DNA of 35,566 nt, taken from contig BFEA01000178.1 of NCBI GenBank assembly GCA_003427395.1, forward strand, positions 1,389,178-1,424,743, given 5' to 3'. Below the pieces are notes generated by a model. The model worked only from the letters and a program-made list of their open reading frames with translations. It searched no databases and was not told where the DNA came from. This DNA is from Chara braunii. Lineage: Eukaryota > Streptophyta > Charophyceae > Charales > Characeae. Below are positions 20,674 to 30,538 of the stretch, piece by piece (position 1 is the first letter of the stretch; each line of letters starts with the position of its first letter). Both the position numbers and the translations under genes were made by a program.

Positions 20674-21764
20674 AACACACATATACACAAACGCACGCGC
20701 ATACAAACATATTCATGCACAAACACACTCCCACACGCAGACACACACAATGTCATACACACATGGGTGCACACACAACACACTGGGGCAAGGTCCCACT
20801 AGCAACGAGATAGGATAGAAACGAGTTTGTGGGGCAGCTGAGTGACCCAAATCCTGCCGTGTAGTACTCGTGATCCCATGGTCAATATTTTACTTGTATT
20901 ACCCGAAAAAGTAAGGAGATCTTCGTTCCCCTCCTCCTATCCTTAACACTAGATAAGCCTGTGCAAAAAAAGCTTCCCGCAAGAATCTTTTCAATCGGTT
21001 GGGGGTATGGCCAACCCCAAACGAGGGTGGGGTCGGCCTTAGGCCCACTGGATAGAAGATTTTCAGTATTTTACTTGCTGTTGTGCAATTATCTCATTGG
21101 GTGGAGCCCTCTTTCAATCACAGAGTATATAGAGGGCGTCAGGATCAGTACTGACAGAAGTCAAGTTTATTTCAAAAAATGTGGCGGTTACTTTGTTCAC
21201 TGTTGTTGCAACCACCACCATCAGATCATTTGTGATCTGATGGTCGGGAAACACTCTGGTGGGAGATCTCCGTTTTTTTTTTTTTTTTTTTGTCTTTCTT
21301 ATGTTTTCTCAGCCTAAAAATTCGTAATGAACCTATCAGGCCGCTACCACTCAGTGTCACATTGGATCGTCCATACTCCTATTTGACTGCTAATAGGACC
21401 TCGCCCCTCCACACACATAACTGGGGCCTTGGGGATTGGGGGATGTAGGGGCGGATGACTTAGAGGGCTACTAGGTAGGTTTTGGGATTGGTGTGGAGGG
21501 GTTGGTGAGTGGCGAGTGGCAGGTCGGTCGGTGTTGATCTAATTGGGTGGTATAAGAGGTGCTTCAAGGGTTGTTGTTTTTTTTTGTTTTTTTTTTTCCG
21601 CCTAGGGCCACTTGTTCTGGACCCCGCGCATCAATTCCATTTTTTCGAAAAGCGCGGGAACGGCCTGTTTTCACGTTTAACGGGAATTCAACGGGATTTT
21701 TGAGAATTCAACGAGATTCAATGAGAGTTTAATTCCCCCCATTCCCCGTTAAAAAGACATACAA

Positions 21765-21772
21765 CCGTAGGG
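21765..21772. repeat. 8-bp target-site duplication, right
   Basis: CCGTAGGG, identical to 19953-19960. Confidence 0.75.
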
Positions 21773-22130
21773 GACAAGGTGGTTTGCTCCTTGATCCATT
21801 TCAAGATCTCATAATCGGAGAACACCTTGAAACAACGTCCCAAAAGATAGTATTTCCAATGATTCAATATCTCGCGCAGAGCATAGAGCTCGCACATGTA
21901 GGTGGAAGTAGCTTCCTTTTTGTTGGGCATGCTTTTGTTGTAGTACTCGAGCGACCCCAAACCATTACCGTCATTTTGTAGCAACACTGCGCTAATCCCA
22001 TACTAGCTCGCATCCACAGTGACTACGAATGTCCGTTTGGAATCTGCAATGCGGAGTAGAGGATAACTTACCAATACCTCTTTTAAGGCGTGCAAAACGG
22101 TATCACATGTTGCATCCCATGACTAAGATA
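21773..22130 (-). pseudogene. Ty3/gypsy RNase H domain (interrupted)
   Basis: Minus-strand reading gives FVVTVDAS (first catalytic Asp), GISAVLLQNDG, EATSTYMCELYALREIL (catalytic Glu), WKYYLLGRCFKVFSDYEILK (Asp) and EQTTLSPT, the standard order of the Ty3 RNase H domain. It would degrade RNA in the RNA-DNA hybrid during reverse transcription. A stop lies after VDAS, and nested element 1 splits the C-terminal part, whose remainder (WLYEIEF, then VVDALSRHYK) continues below 19953. Confidence 0.88.
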
Positions 22131-22249
22131 GGTTCTTGCTTGTTAGTTTGGACAATGACGGATGCAACAATAGAAAACCGGGGCACAAACATTTGATCCT
22201 ATGATGCAAGACAAAGGAAATAATGCAATTCGCAGACGTTTGCGGGTTG

Positions 22250-22960
22250 TGGTCACTTTAGTATTACCTGAACCTTTGTTGCCTCAAACTCAAGGCATGC
22301 AGTAGACAACTGGTGCCCAAGATACATGACGCTGTCCCTCCCTAACTCTGATTTATATAAGTTGAGATGAAGTTGCGTTTTCTTAAGGATGGTGAACACT
22401 TTCTCAAGGTGCTTCGTATGTTCCTCGATTGATTTGCTAAAAATAAGAATATCATCGAGATACACAATAAAAAACCAAGCAATCTGTTAATGGAGGACCT
22501 CGTTTATAAGACTTTGAAAGGTGACCAGTGCGTTCGTTAGACCGTACAGTCTTACTGTGAATTCGTAAAGCCCGTCTCATGTCCTGAACGCAGTCTTGTG
22601 CTGGTCTACAAGACCGACTTCAATCTGGTGGTACCCCAACTTGAGATCAATCTTTGAGAAGCACCCACCAGCAACATGAAGCAAATTATGTATGCGTGAA
22701 AATGAGTGTGCATTATTCTTTGCGATGTAGCATAGACCGCGAAAGTCAATACACATATGAAGTTTGCCTCCTTTCTTTGGGACAAACAAAACGTGTCCAC
22801 CAAATTCAGATTCACTAGGCATAATCCATCCCTTGTCGACCATCTCATCGATATCTTTTCGGAGTTCTTCCAACTCGCCGGATCCCATACGGTATGCACA
22901 ACCTTTTGAAGGAATAACATCTTCAATCGTGTGTTAGACCGATCGTGTTGGAACTCCACT
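22250..22960 (-). pseudogene. Ty3/gypsy reverse transcriptase domain (decayed)
   Basis: In order on the minus strand: LEELRKDIDEMVDKGWIMPS, SEFGGHVLFVPKKGG, CIDFRGL, FSKIDLKLGYHQI (first catalytic Asp, about 22650), TAFRT, LYGLTNALVTFQ and VYLDDILIFSKSIEEHTKHL (catalytic YLDD, about 22460), then YLGHQLS. This is the full set of Ty3 reverse transcriptase blocks. In-frame stops after TAFRT and before QIAWFF, and substitutions such as FRGLCY for the usual YRALN, show it is dead although YLDD is intact. Confidence 0.92.
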
Positions 22961-23635
22961 GGGTTCGAACATAACTTTCAAAAATCGGTCGAGTAAGCTT
23001 TGGATGTTTGTTGGGAACAATGAGGGTGGGGTATCAAAAAAAGGATTAACTAGATCAGCTCGAAAGTTCTTAGTGAAGGCAAGCGAATATGATATAGACT
23101 CATGTGAAGCAGAAACAGGTGTATGGATAAAAATAGATTCATCATGTAAAGTAGAATTATTACCGGAGGCAAGAGTAGAAGGTACATGAGTAGGACAAAC
23201 AAAGGCAAAATACAAATGTTCATCATCCTTATGCCAGCGCCACTTTTTATAGAACTGCATGACATTAAGAAAAGTCACTGGGAAGTCTAGTTTCTCATCC
23301 AAGAGGATGAAACACTCGTTCTCTTGTTCATCTTTGAGCATGGAAAGCATTTCGTTCTACTTGGTTCATTCGCATTGGGACCGCAATCAGCCCAACCCGA
23401 GGATTGTGCCGAAGGGACACTTGTGAAGGGCATAAAAGTTCAATGCGTGTCTGACAATCTTTTCTTCATCAAAGGTAGTGCGCACACCTTTGACTGCATG
23501 CGTAGATGAGACAACCTCTTTATTGCCTACTTGAGTCCGACAAGGGCTCTGCAAAACCACTTGCTTCATCTTCGAACCCAAATAGTGTATCTCGTGTGGT
23601 GACATGAAATTAGTCGTGGCACCACAATCAATCAA
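22934..23635 (-). pseudogene. Ty3/gypsy aspartic protease and linker (decayed)
   Basis: The minus strand from 23635 reads MIDCGATTNFMS, matching the retropepsin active site (usually DSGAT or DTGAT followed by NF/HNF). FGTILGLGW (about 23390) corresponds to the conserved ILGMDWL block. It would cut the Gag-Pol polyprotein. A frame break near 23380 separates it from a 139-residue linker (23350-22934) ending LLDRFLKVMFEPSGVPTR, which leads into reverse transcriptase. Confidence 0.82.
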
Positions 23636-24049
23636 GATATGGAGATACCGGTGGTTAATGAAAGTTTGATGAAGACTAACTTCGTTGTCCTTTGAGCACG
23701 TTGTTGTTTTATCTCAGGGACTTAGCCTAATGCTATCAGTGATAGTGAAAGTCGACCTTCTCTGACTCCTCTCAAGGAACATTATACAAAACATCACATT
23801 CATTAGCCATAGGATCAGCAAAAGATGGGGCTTAAAAGGAGAACTGTTGGACCATGACATGTTCCTTTGGAGAATTGTCACTAATTAGTCAGACTCCCTT
23901 GTTGTAGAGTGTGTTGATGAACCCTCTATACCCAATTAAGATTTTTTTGCAGCCTAAAGCATCCTTGGATTTTATGATTAGTTTTCTAACAATGCAGATA
24001 ACCTCCTTTCTTTATTCTAGCCTTCCATTCAACATCAATGATGCGGAGG

Positions 24050-24487
24050 TCCACTCAAGGTTTCGTACTGGCATCCTCCGGATTGACTGGGATTTTAACT
24101 CCCTTAGGGAGTGCATCGAAAATCCTTACTAAATTTTGGTTTTGGTTTCCGTTAGTATAGGCAGTTTTTTTTAAAGCACAAAATTTTTCATCTTCGTTAT
24201 TGATCTCGGATTCTTGGGTGAAAGAGTAGGTTGTATGAGTTTGTTGTTCTTAGTCGTCGCCAAGAGTCGGGTCATCTGCTTCGACCTCCTTTTCCACCTC
24301 TGACAACTCAAGCGCAACAAGACGGTTGTTGCCACAAAATTGTTTCCGAACGAAGTTTGTTTTGCTGCTTGTTGTTGTAAGAAGGTCTCCTGCCTCGAGA
24401 CTGGCTACATCCTTCATTAAGGAAAACTAGTTAGTGTAACCAAAGAAACCCCTGCCTGGGCGATTGGTGAAATTGGTGGGAACTGTA
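24050..24487 (-). pseudogene. Gag-Pol spacer of the Ty3 element
   Basis: Minus-strand frames here, such as TNFTNRPGRGFFGYTN (about 24435-24480), then MKDVASLEAGDLL and RLVALELSEVEKEVEADDP (to about 24250), look like the spacer between Gag and protease. A CCHC zinc knuckle, usual at this place, was not found. Assignment rests mainly on position. Confidence 0.5.
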
Positions 24488-24495
24488 CGTTTAAC
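24488..24495. repeat. 8-bp target-site duplication, left
   Basis: CGTTTAAC, matching CCTTTAAC at 25030-25037 at seven of eight bases. Confidence 0.55.
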
Positions 24496-25029
24496 CTATG
24501 AAACACCCACAGACGCGTCCGCGGGGTCAAGCTCGGAGGGCGGACGTGATCACGGCCGCCACGGCTCCGGCCGCGGTTGGGTGCGGCTGCGACTTTCATG
24601 AATTTTTTGTGACCCTTAAAATTTATCAAAAAAAAAAAACAAAAAATATGGGGTTGTAGATCTTTTCGAGACCTAAATTGCGCAATTTTTTATTTGATTT
24701 TTTGACTTTGTCTTCAAATTTTAAAAATTCAAAAACTAACTTTCCTAAGGCAAAAACTTTTTGGTTTTTTTTTTTTCCAAGAAAAAAACATGAAACGTAT
24801 ATGATTTTTTATTTTAAATCCAGTAACATTTTTGGATATAACCACAAGACAAAAGTTGTTTAGTATATGTTTCTGCATAACATATTTGTTTTTCAGAATT
24901 TTTTGAATTTTTTTTTTTTTTTTTTTTTTTTTTTCATGGCCGCAGACCGCGGACATGTCCGCGGGGTCGCGGCCTAGTCCGCAGTCGCAAACTTGTCCGC
25001 GGATGGCCGCCGCCAAGGGGGATTCGTAG
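24496..25029. mobile_element. Nested hAT-like DNA element 2, after gag
   Basis: A 534-bp non-coding element interrupts the Ty3 frame. Its ends are inverted: CTATGAAACACCC on the left and CTACGAATCCCCC on the minus strand at the right. CCGCGG-containing words cluster just inside both ends (24508-24590 and 24940-25018), including the perfect 18-bp palindrome CCGCGGACATGTCCGCGG (24947-24964). Both clusters end in a CATGAA word and an A/T tract. The core AAAAAATATGGGGTTGTAG with ATCTTTTCGAG lies at 24641-24670. A partial copy of the same family at 139-258 confirms the left end. The element has no transposase and would depend on one made elsewhere. Confidence 0.75.
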
Positions 25030-25037
25030 CCTTTAAC
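25030..25037. repeat. 8-bp target-site duplication, right
   Basis: CCTTTAAC, partner of 24488-24495. Confidence 0.55.
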
Positions 25038-26080
25038 AATATCCATGCAAAATTTGCGCTGTCAGTTCCAATCCTGGTATTGCAAAGAGTTTGCTGACAT
25101 GCAACTGCAATTTGTGCATGGTGCCCTGCAACTTGTTGCGCTTAGCTTCGTCAAGTTGAATCCTTACTCTAATGCAACGTGTGTGGTCTTTGAACTGCGC
25201 TACTTGTATTTCTTTGAGAGCGGAAGCCGACATGACTTAGCCAACTTGTTAGATCCATCTTTGGATACTCAACTTGCATAGGAAGCCCTTTACGACAGCC
25301 TCAACATTCGTCCCTATGGTCAAGGACTGGTTCACTCTTTGAGTTCCCTGTACCTCAAAGTAAGCCCTCATGGAGTTGATCCAAGATTTAACATCGTCCT
25401 TGCCATCATATGTGGACGCTATCATTACCTTCTTTCTGTCTGTGCATGGACTGCTATATTTGAGACCAACTATTGCTCGGTCCGATCTCACGGCTGCCAC
25501 ATTTGCAAAATTTACTGCGTTGTCGCTACAAGCGACAATGGAATCTCCACTTGTTACAGGTTCTGACTGATTTGTCACCAAACTCAACGAAGAAGAATAA
25601 GGAGAAGAAGAAGGATGGAGAAGTGCGAAGGTAGAACGGTTAGCAACAAGAGATATAAGGGGAAGAGAGTCTGAGATATAGGTCTGATGCATGACTGTCA
25701 TTTGTTGTATCTGATCGCGATGCTCCTTAGCCATATAAGCCATCTGAGTACGCAGCTGACTCATTTCATCGAGTAGTTAGAATTTTATACTCGGAAACTC
25801 GTTGAGTGAATGGTAATCTACGAGGTCATGTATGTACTTGACCAAATCTTTCGTAACATTTGCATCACGCATGGTTTGAGATTATTTTGAAAATGATCTT
25901 AAGATCTTTAGCGGTTGTTTTCCACTTAACCTCTTCCTCCTCTTCCTTAGCCATTTCCTTCTGATAGAGGGCCTGATACAACGATTTATCCTCATCATCC
26001 ACTGGATCTAGTCGACCCTTTAGAATATCAGAAAGCTTGGATGGTGTCGTGTTGGAACTACTAGATCCTTCAGTTGCCAT
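25038..26080 (-). pseudogene. Ty3/gypsy gag (decayed)
   Basis: On the minus strand the likely start is the ATG at 26080, followed by ATEGSSSSNTTPSKLSDILK and an acidic stretch (KEEEEEVKWKT). After stops near 25870 and 25770 the frame resumes (MSQLRTQMAYMAKEHRDQIQ, 25764), with a Ser-rich linker and then the capsid segment STYDGKDDVKSWINSMRAYF (about 25413-25354), a block typical of Ty3 Gag capsids. KEIQVAQFKDHTRCIRVRIQ belongs to the C-terminal part (about 25210). Gag forms the particle in which reverse transcription occurs. Element 2 interrupts the region just below 25038. Confidence 0.82.
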
Positions 26081-26893
26081 GACCTCTATCTCTCTTCTCT
26101 CTTGTCCACGAGTTGTGACAAGCATAAAATGTATTTCAATCAAAAAAAAGAAACAAAGTGAAAGCACAAGAAAAGAAGGTAGATCTCCTAGCCGGAGCAG
26201 CAAAGTATTCGAACTATAAAGCAATCAACAAAAAATAAAATAAAGATAATTTAGAAGAGAGTTCTGACCAAGACTTCAGAGGACTAGGAAAGAGACCCAA
26301 AAACACCCCAACAAGACAAACAATACCATGCACGCACACATGGGCAACCCATAGGTGCACGACACTTACCAGAGTGGCCCACACTCTGAGATGAAGTATA
26401 ACTCACCCCCCTTCTTCATATAGTCTTCCTAACCGTATTCGTTACCTTTACACTATTGTACTATCATGTGGGAGGATATGAATCCAAAACCAAAAAGCAA
26501 CGCTGGATCCCCCGCCGATGCTGAAGAACAAAATAGTGACTTGCAGTCCATACATGCAGAGTGGCTACCTCCCTCAAGATGACCTACTTGAGGGAGGCCC
26601 TTAGGTCTGATTCCAGGTGCGACACTAAATGTCTACCTAAGGTCTGATTCCAGGTGCGAGCGCCTCTCACATTGCCTCTCTCAAATTGTCGCATGAAGTC
26701 CTCTTGTCACCACCACAAGCTCACTCTCAATCAACCTGGTCAGGTTCCGTGTCGACCCAACACGACCTAAGAGGTGGGGGCAGCTTCCCTAATCCATGCT
26801 GCCACAATTCCCACTTCGGACCAACCCTAACCGTAAGTGGTCAGCCCTAACCACTTTGGGTGGATAAGTCAACTTCACCAGCAAGTAGAATCT
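26081..26893 (-). other. Leader between primer-binding site and gag
   Basis: About 810 bases without a coding frame. AGGTCTGATTCCAGGTGCGA occurs twice (26605-26624 and 26640-26659). The leader of an LTR retrotransposon normally carries packaging signals; none can be identified by eye. Confidence 0.6.
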
Positions 26894-26905
26894 GCTCTGA
26901 TACCA
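26894..26905 (-). promoter_or_regulatory. Primer-binding site for initiator-Met tRNA
   Basis: The minus strand reads TGGTATCAGAGC, complementary to the 3' end of plant initiator methionine tRNA. It lies one base after the CA that ends the LTR. This is the standard start of minus-strand cDNA synthesis in plant LTR retrotransposons and fixes the element's orientation. Confidence 0.88.
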
Positions 26906-26906
26906 A

Positions 26907-27180
26907 TGTTATGATCCTGGTCAATTTTGAAGTACACATTCATCAGGGAGTACAATGTCGTCCAATTGCAAAAAGAAACGAATGAACTTGAGAGGAGAGA
27001 GAGGGAAAGAAGAAGAACATGTACACCAGCATAGACCAATGATAATGCTCTTGTTCTTCGCCAACCACTCTCCTCCTCCTTATCTCCTCCCCTCTTATTC
27101 AATCAAGAAATTATTATAATAATGTTGAATGGCTGAACCAGAATCAACATCCGAATCCCTCTTCTACTGCAGGTATCACA
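26907..27180 (-). mobile_element. 5' LTR of the Ty3/gypsy element
   Basis: The inner edge is secure: on the minus strand the LTR ends GATCATAACA one base before the primer-binding site. The outer edge is inferred from TGTGATACCTGCAG starting at 27180, giving a TG...CA unit of about 274 bp. It contains an AT-rich patch (ATTATTATAATAAT, 27110-27123) that could serve as promoter or poly-A region, and a CT-rich stretch. No matching 3' LTR was found to the left, so the outer boundary is unconfirmed. Confidence 0.55.
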
Positions 27181-28210
27181 TGAGGTCCACCATAGCCATG
27201 CGACCCTCCTCCTTCCTCTTCTCGAAGGCCTAGGCTATGGCGGACTGCTAGGGCCTTGGCCTGATGTGCAGAAGACAACTCAAGCAGCTATGATCGCTCT
27301 AGCTCAGGCCGCCATGCCTGACTCTGCCTCGAAGCTCCTTGGCGTAGCTCTACCCCCGATGGGGCCTTCTTGCCGCAGCGCCCACCAAGGTGATGAAGAT
27401 GGCAACAACCATAGCCAGGTAAATACCTCTGGGGCTCCCCCTTTCTAGTCCTGGTCCTCTTCGGCCTCCTGTCCTTGCTCCTTCCCCAGCAGCGCTGCTC
27501 CAAGCTAGCGCTCCAACCAGTGTGCCGCCAAAGTTGCAAACCAACGATGAGGAGCACCTTGCTCCTCTTGGAGATATAGCGGCCTGCTTGCCACTTGGCG
27601 AGTGACTTCCTAGGCCGCGCGGCCTCCAAGCAACCGGTACCTCCTCCCTTTTTGAGGGAAACATTATGGCGGACTCTGATATTGCCCGTACAGGCCCTAG
27701 ACTCAGACTGGTTGGACTGGTACCCGCCTAGACCTGGCCTACAACCACTGGGCCTCTAAAAATGCCAACTTTTGTCTTCTTCTGCTCGCCCACGGCACAT
27801 CTACCTCTACTTGGTGTGGTTCCGACCTACCTGCTACTTGAGTGTTTTCCACTGTTCTAAGCGTCGTGGGCCTCTTTCCTGGCCACTTGAGTGTTTTCCC
27901 CGCTGCAACCCTCAATGTCATGGCCACAGGTAAGTACCGGCCCTTCGGGCCTTTCCCAAACAACCAAGTGCTTTCGCGGGTCACACACACACTCAAGCCG
28001 ACAAACACTCAGACAGGCATGCAGACCAGCAAGCATGCACCCACACAGACTTAGAAAACTCAGCAACAAGCGGGAAACTCAGTACTAAGGCAAACATTCC
28101 ATGGGCCAAACTCTGGAATCAGCTGTGTGTCTCAGTCCGTGTTTGGCAGGTCATTACACACCTGCAATGTTGCTCAAACTGGGTGAAACCCAGAAAATAG
28201 GCCTGCAAAA
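27181..28210. other. Stretch with no recognisable gene
   Basis: GC-richer DNA. Frames on both strands (for example 27288-27629 minus, 113 residues) are unrecognised. CCACTTGAGTGTTTTCC at 27883 nearly repeats at 27834. CA-rich DNA at 27980-28050 is impure. Confidence 0.4.
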
Positions 28211-28211
28211 A

Positions 28212-28283
28212 GAGGCCTAGCTCAGTTGGTAGAGCACAAAAGCTGGATTCAAGAGGTTTTGGGTTCTGTTCCACGAGCCATCC
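28212..28283 (+). mobile_element. tRNA-like SINE head or tRNA pseudogene
   Basis: GGCCTAGCTCAGTTGGTAGA gives an A box and a perfect D-arm (GCTC paired with GAGC). A weak B box, GGGTTCTGTTCC, follows at a tRNA-like distance. Acceptor and T stems do not pair well, so this is not a functional tRNA. The head resembles the minus-strand SINE heads at 7522 and 8293, but the sequence that follows does not match their bodies. Confidence 0.6.
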
Positions 28284-28451
28284 TTTTGAATCCCAGTGGT
28301 CTCCTTAGTCACACTATGGAGTTTAGCAGTTGAGATAGTCAGGTCGCCCCCCCTGGTTGGTTGGACGGGGGGGAAGCTGGTGCCACCCTCCCACCCGATG
28401 CCAGGGGTTAGGCTCAACCTAGAGGGGATAGGCTCAACCCATAACAGTTAC

Positions 28452-28582
28452 CTACCTTCTTCCCCTGAATACAACGTACGGTCATTACAGCTGTATATTA
28501 GACTGAAAAATTCCCCAAATTCAGCTATAAGGGTAACTTCGGCGCAGTCACGAAAACAGTTGTATTCGGGGGAAGACTGTAG
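28452..28582. mobile_element. 131-bp MITE with 24-bp inverted ends
   Basis: The left end 28452-28475 and the reverse complement of 28559-28582 agree at 21 of 24 positions; both start CTAC and end GAATACAAC. The interior has no coding frame. No clear target duplication is visible at the flanks. Size and structure fit a miniature inverted-repeat element, family unknown. Confidence 0.65.
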
Positions 28583-28737
28583 TAGATTTAGGCCTTAGTT
28601 TAGCTGGCCTTGGCATAGTCTTCAACTCTAAACCCTATAGTTGGCCTTCGAACATGGAGCTGGGTTCCTTGCTGGTAGGGTCTCCGTGCCCCTTGCAGGT
28701 CCAGAATGTGGGTAGACCAGTTTGAGTACACAGCCCG

Positions 28738-28955
28738 AGGTAGGTAGTGTGAGATGGAAAAACACTGAGAGAAGAAAATAGCATTATGATAGTAATGCGG
28801 CTGTTTCCCATACTAGGAGAAGGCAACTTGCATTTTCTTTTGCCCTAGGGAGGTAGTGTGAGTCTGTGAGATGGGAAAATACTGAGAGAAGAAAATAGCA
28901 TAGTAAATGGGGCTCTCCCCATATGAGGAGAAGGCAGCTTGCATTTTCCTTTTCT
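28738..28955. repeat. ~110-bp tandem duplication
   Basis: Two units (from about 28738 and 28849) share GGTAGTGTGAG, ACTGAGAGAAGAAAATAGCA, AGGAGAAGGCA and CTTGCATTTTC in order, with small insertions and deletions. Confidence 0.8.
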
Positions 28956-28959
28956 TTTT

Positions 28960-30226
28960 TTTTTAATCATTATTTTGGCTTCTTGGTTAGGGACTAGGTT
29001 TGAAGTGCTCTTGCGACGTGCTTCCTTGTTTGTCCAGCTATGTTGATCTGTACTTCTGCTGACTTTGCTTCTGACCTGGCGGCTGCTGCTGGGGATGCAC
29101 CATTGTAATCGGGTGTGGTTGCCCCTAGTAGAGTTGATGCAGCCCAGACGCCGACTCCTGGACCCTTCCTTTTCTTCTGCCCTTTCTGTCCGAGCCTCCG
29201 AGGTGACATCCGCTCTGGAGACGCTGACCGGCCACTTTGACTCCTCTCACCTGCCTGTTCTTCTCCTCTGATATATTACAACGGGTATGCCGCTGGTCCT
29301 CTGTGGCGATTCACCAGCCGCAGTCCGAGTTTGGCTTGCCTATGTGGGAGGGACTAGACGAGAACAGGGTCTTCTGGCCACCAGGCAAGTTGATCTGCTG
29401 CGCTGATGGGTCTGTTCACAAAGAGAATGGACCACAGTCCAGTGCCCATCTGAACCATTGTGTAGCCCTACAAACCTCTTTGTCTACCTGTTGCAAATGG
29501 TCCAGGTTGGCACGGACCAGCAGGAATCTTGCAGTAGATCTGAGATGTTCCTGGCTGTGTGCATGATGAACCACCTGTATATGGCCCCAGGCAACTAGTG
29601 ATGCCAGCCAAAATGAGAATGAAAATGCCATACTTGCGTTTCAGCAAAGCCTGGTGTGCAGGGGGAATCTGCCTCGTACAAAAAAGCCTCAGATGTACTA
29701 GTGGTTTAAAGATGAGCAAATCACAGACCTGCGCCCATTATACACAAGGTGTCTGAGATCTCTTCTTGGGAGAGAGCTGCCTCAGTGGTGCTATGGCCAC
29801 TGCAACAACCCTGAAGCCCGCTGCCAATGTTCTAATGCCGCAGTGGAATGCATCAAATTCTCTGTGACTTCTGATGATGGCACTGGAGGGGAGTTTGCAA
29901 TGGGAGCTCCCAGCTGTCTGAAAAAAATTAACATGGTGGCTGCAAGGCCGAAATGTTTAAATGCCTACTCTGCAATGTGCTTGTCGATGAAGCAAACAGT
30001 ACCGGCTCGGGAACGAGTGGACAGAAACGGGGGCAACCAGGAGTTTGTGAGGAAGTCAAGACTCAACCTGGTCTGAGGAGAGACAAAAGGACTCGGCCGA
30101 ATACAATCTTGTGTGACTGCTATCTACTGTGGCACTGCGGTGATGAATGGGGGAAACATGTACAAATGGTTAACGGGGACCCCCATTTTCAGGCCCTGGG
30201 TAACGAGTCCAAAACTGAAATTAAGG
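28960..30226. other. Stretch with no recognisable gene
   Basis: Several overlapping plus-strand frames (29065-29271, 29237-29566, 29843-30076). The last is Cys-containing and is open upstream in frame from about 29700. None matches a family I recognise, and no splice structure could be assigned. A lost gene or element cannot be excluded. Confidence 0.4.
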
Positions 30227-30322
30227 TTAGATGACATGATGGGTCAATTATTTGCTTTATTCGTAGTAACTGTAGCTGCTGCAGAATCTGCTATTGGGCT
30301 CGCTATTCTTGTTATTACTTTT
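30227..30322 (+). pseudogene. nad4L: Nuclear insert of mitochondrial nad4L (fragment)
   Basis: Thirty-two codons read [16 protein letters not shown] and then [16 protein letters not shown]. This is the central part of plant mitochondrial NADH dehydrogenase subunit 4L, including the Glu in AAAES that lies in the proton path of complex I. Similarity starts at 30227 and stops abruptly at 30322, where the expected RVRGT segment is replaced by unrelated codons. Full nad4L is about 100 residues, so only a third is present. The frame is open, which suggests a fairly recent transfer, but the piece cannot work alone. Neighbours are non-mitochondrial. A chloroplast ndhE origin is less likely because that protein differs in this segment. 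Confidence 0.85.
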
Positions 30323-30492
30323 TCATATAAATGGCATGGCAAGTGGTCTGAAAATTAGGGTCTCTGTTAACCTTCTCTCGAGGTGGCAGCTGGCCCGGCT
30401 GACTGACAGATGGCACACCCCTTAACTATTCAAAGACAGGTCCGAGGTCGAACTCCACTGGAAGCAGATGACAGACATACCGTAATATGGAT

Positions 30493-30538
30493 AACCTTGG
30501 GGCGGTCAGTTCGATGATGATATCTCAAGGCCGCCCCG
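30493..30538. repeat. Short dispersed repeat (pairs with 11878-11924)
   Basis: CTTGGGGC and ATGATGATATCTCAAGGCCG, at the spacing seen at 11878. Confidence 0.55.

Larger units (their letters stand above)
19961..21764. mobile_element. Nested hAT-like DNA element 1 in the Ty3 RNase H region
   Basis: A 1804-bp insertion (with an N gap) is bounded by perfect CCGTAGGG repeats. Removing it and one repeat brings the two halves of the RNase H reading frame back into phase: LSPT on one side, then TRWLYEIEF on the other. Ends are loosely inverted: CTGTGAGTCT on the left and TTGTATGTCT on the right, each followed by TTTAACG. Words of the TTCAACG/CGTTGAA type cluster at both ends (19980-20040 and 21670-21735). 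The left cluster includes the palindrome TTCAACGCGCGTTGAA (20008-20023). A copy of the shared core lies at 20126-20148. No transposase is visible, but the gap hides 440 bases. An 8-bp duplication suggests hAT. Confidence 0.7.

Noticed and set aside
19981-20783. Frames of 228-258 residues across the N gap
   Set aside because: They are mostly Ns plus Cys-Val repeats from the CA tract.
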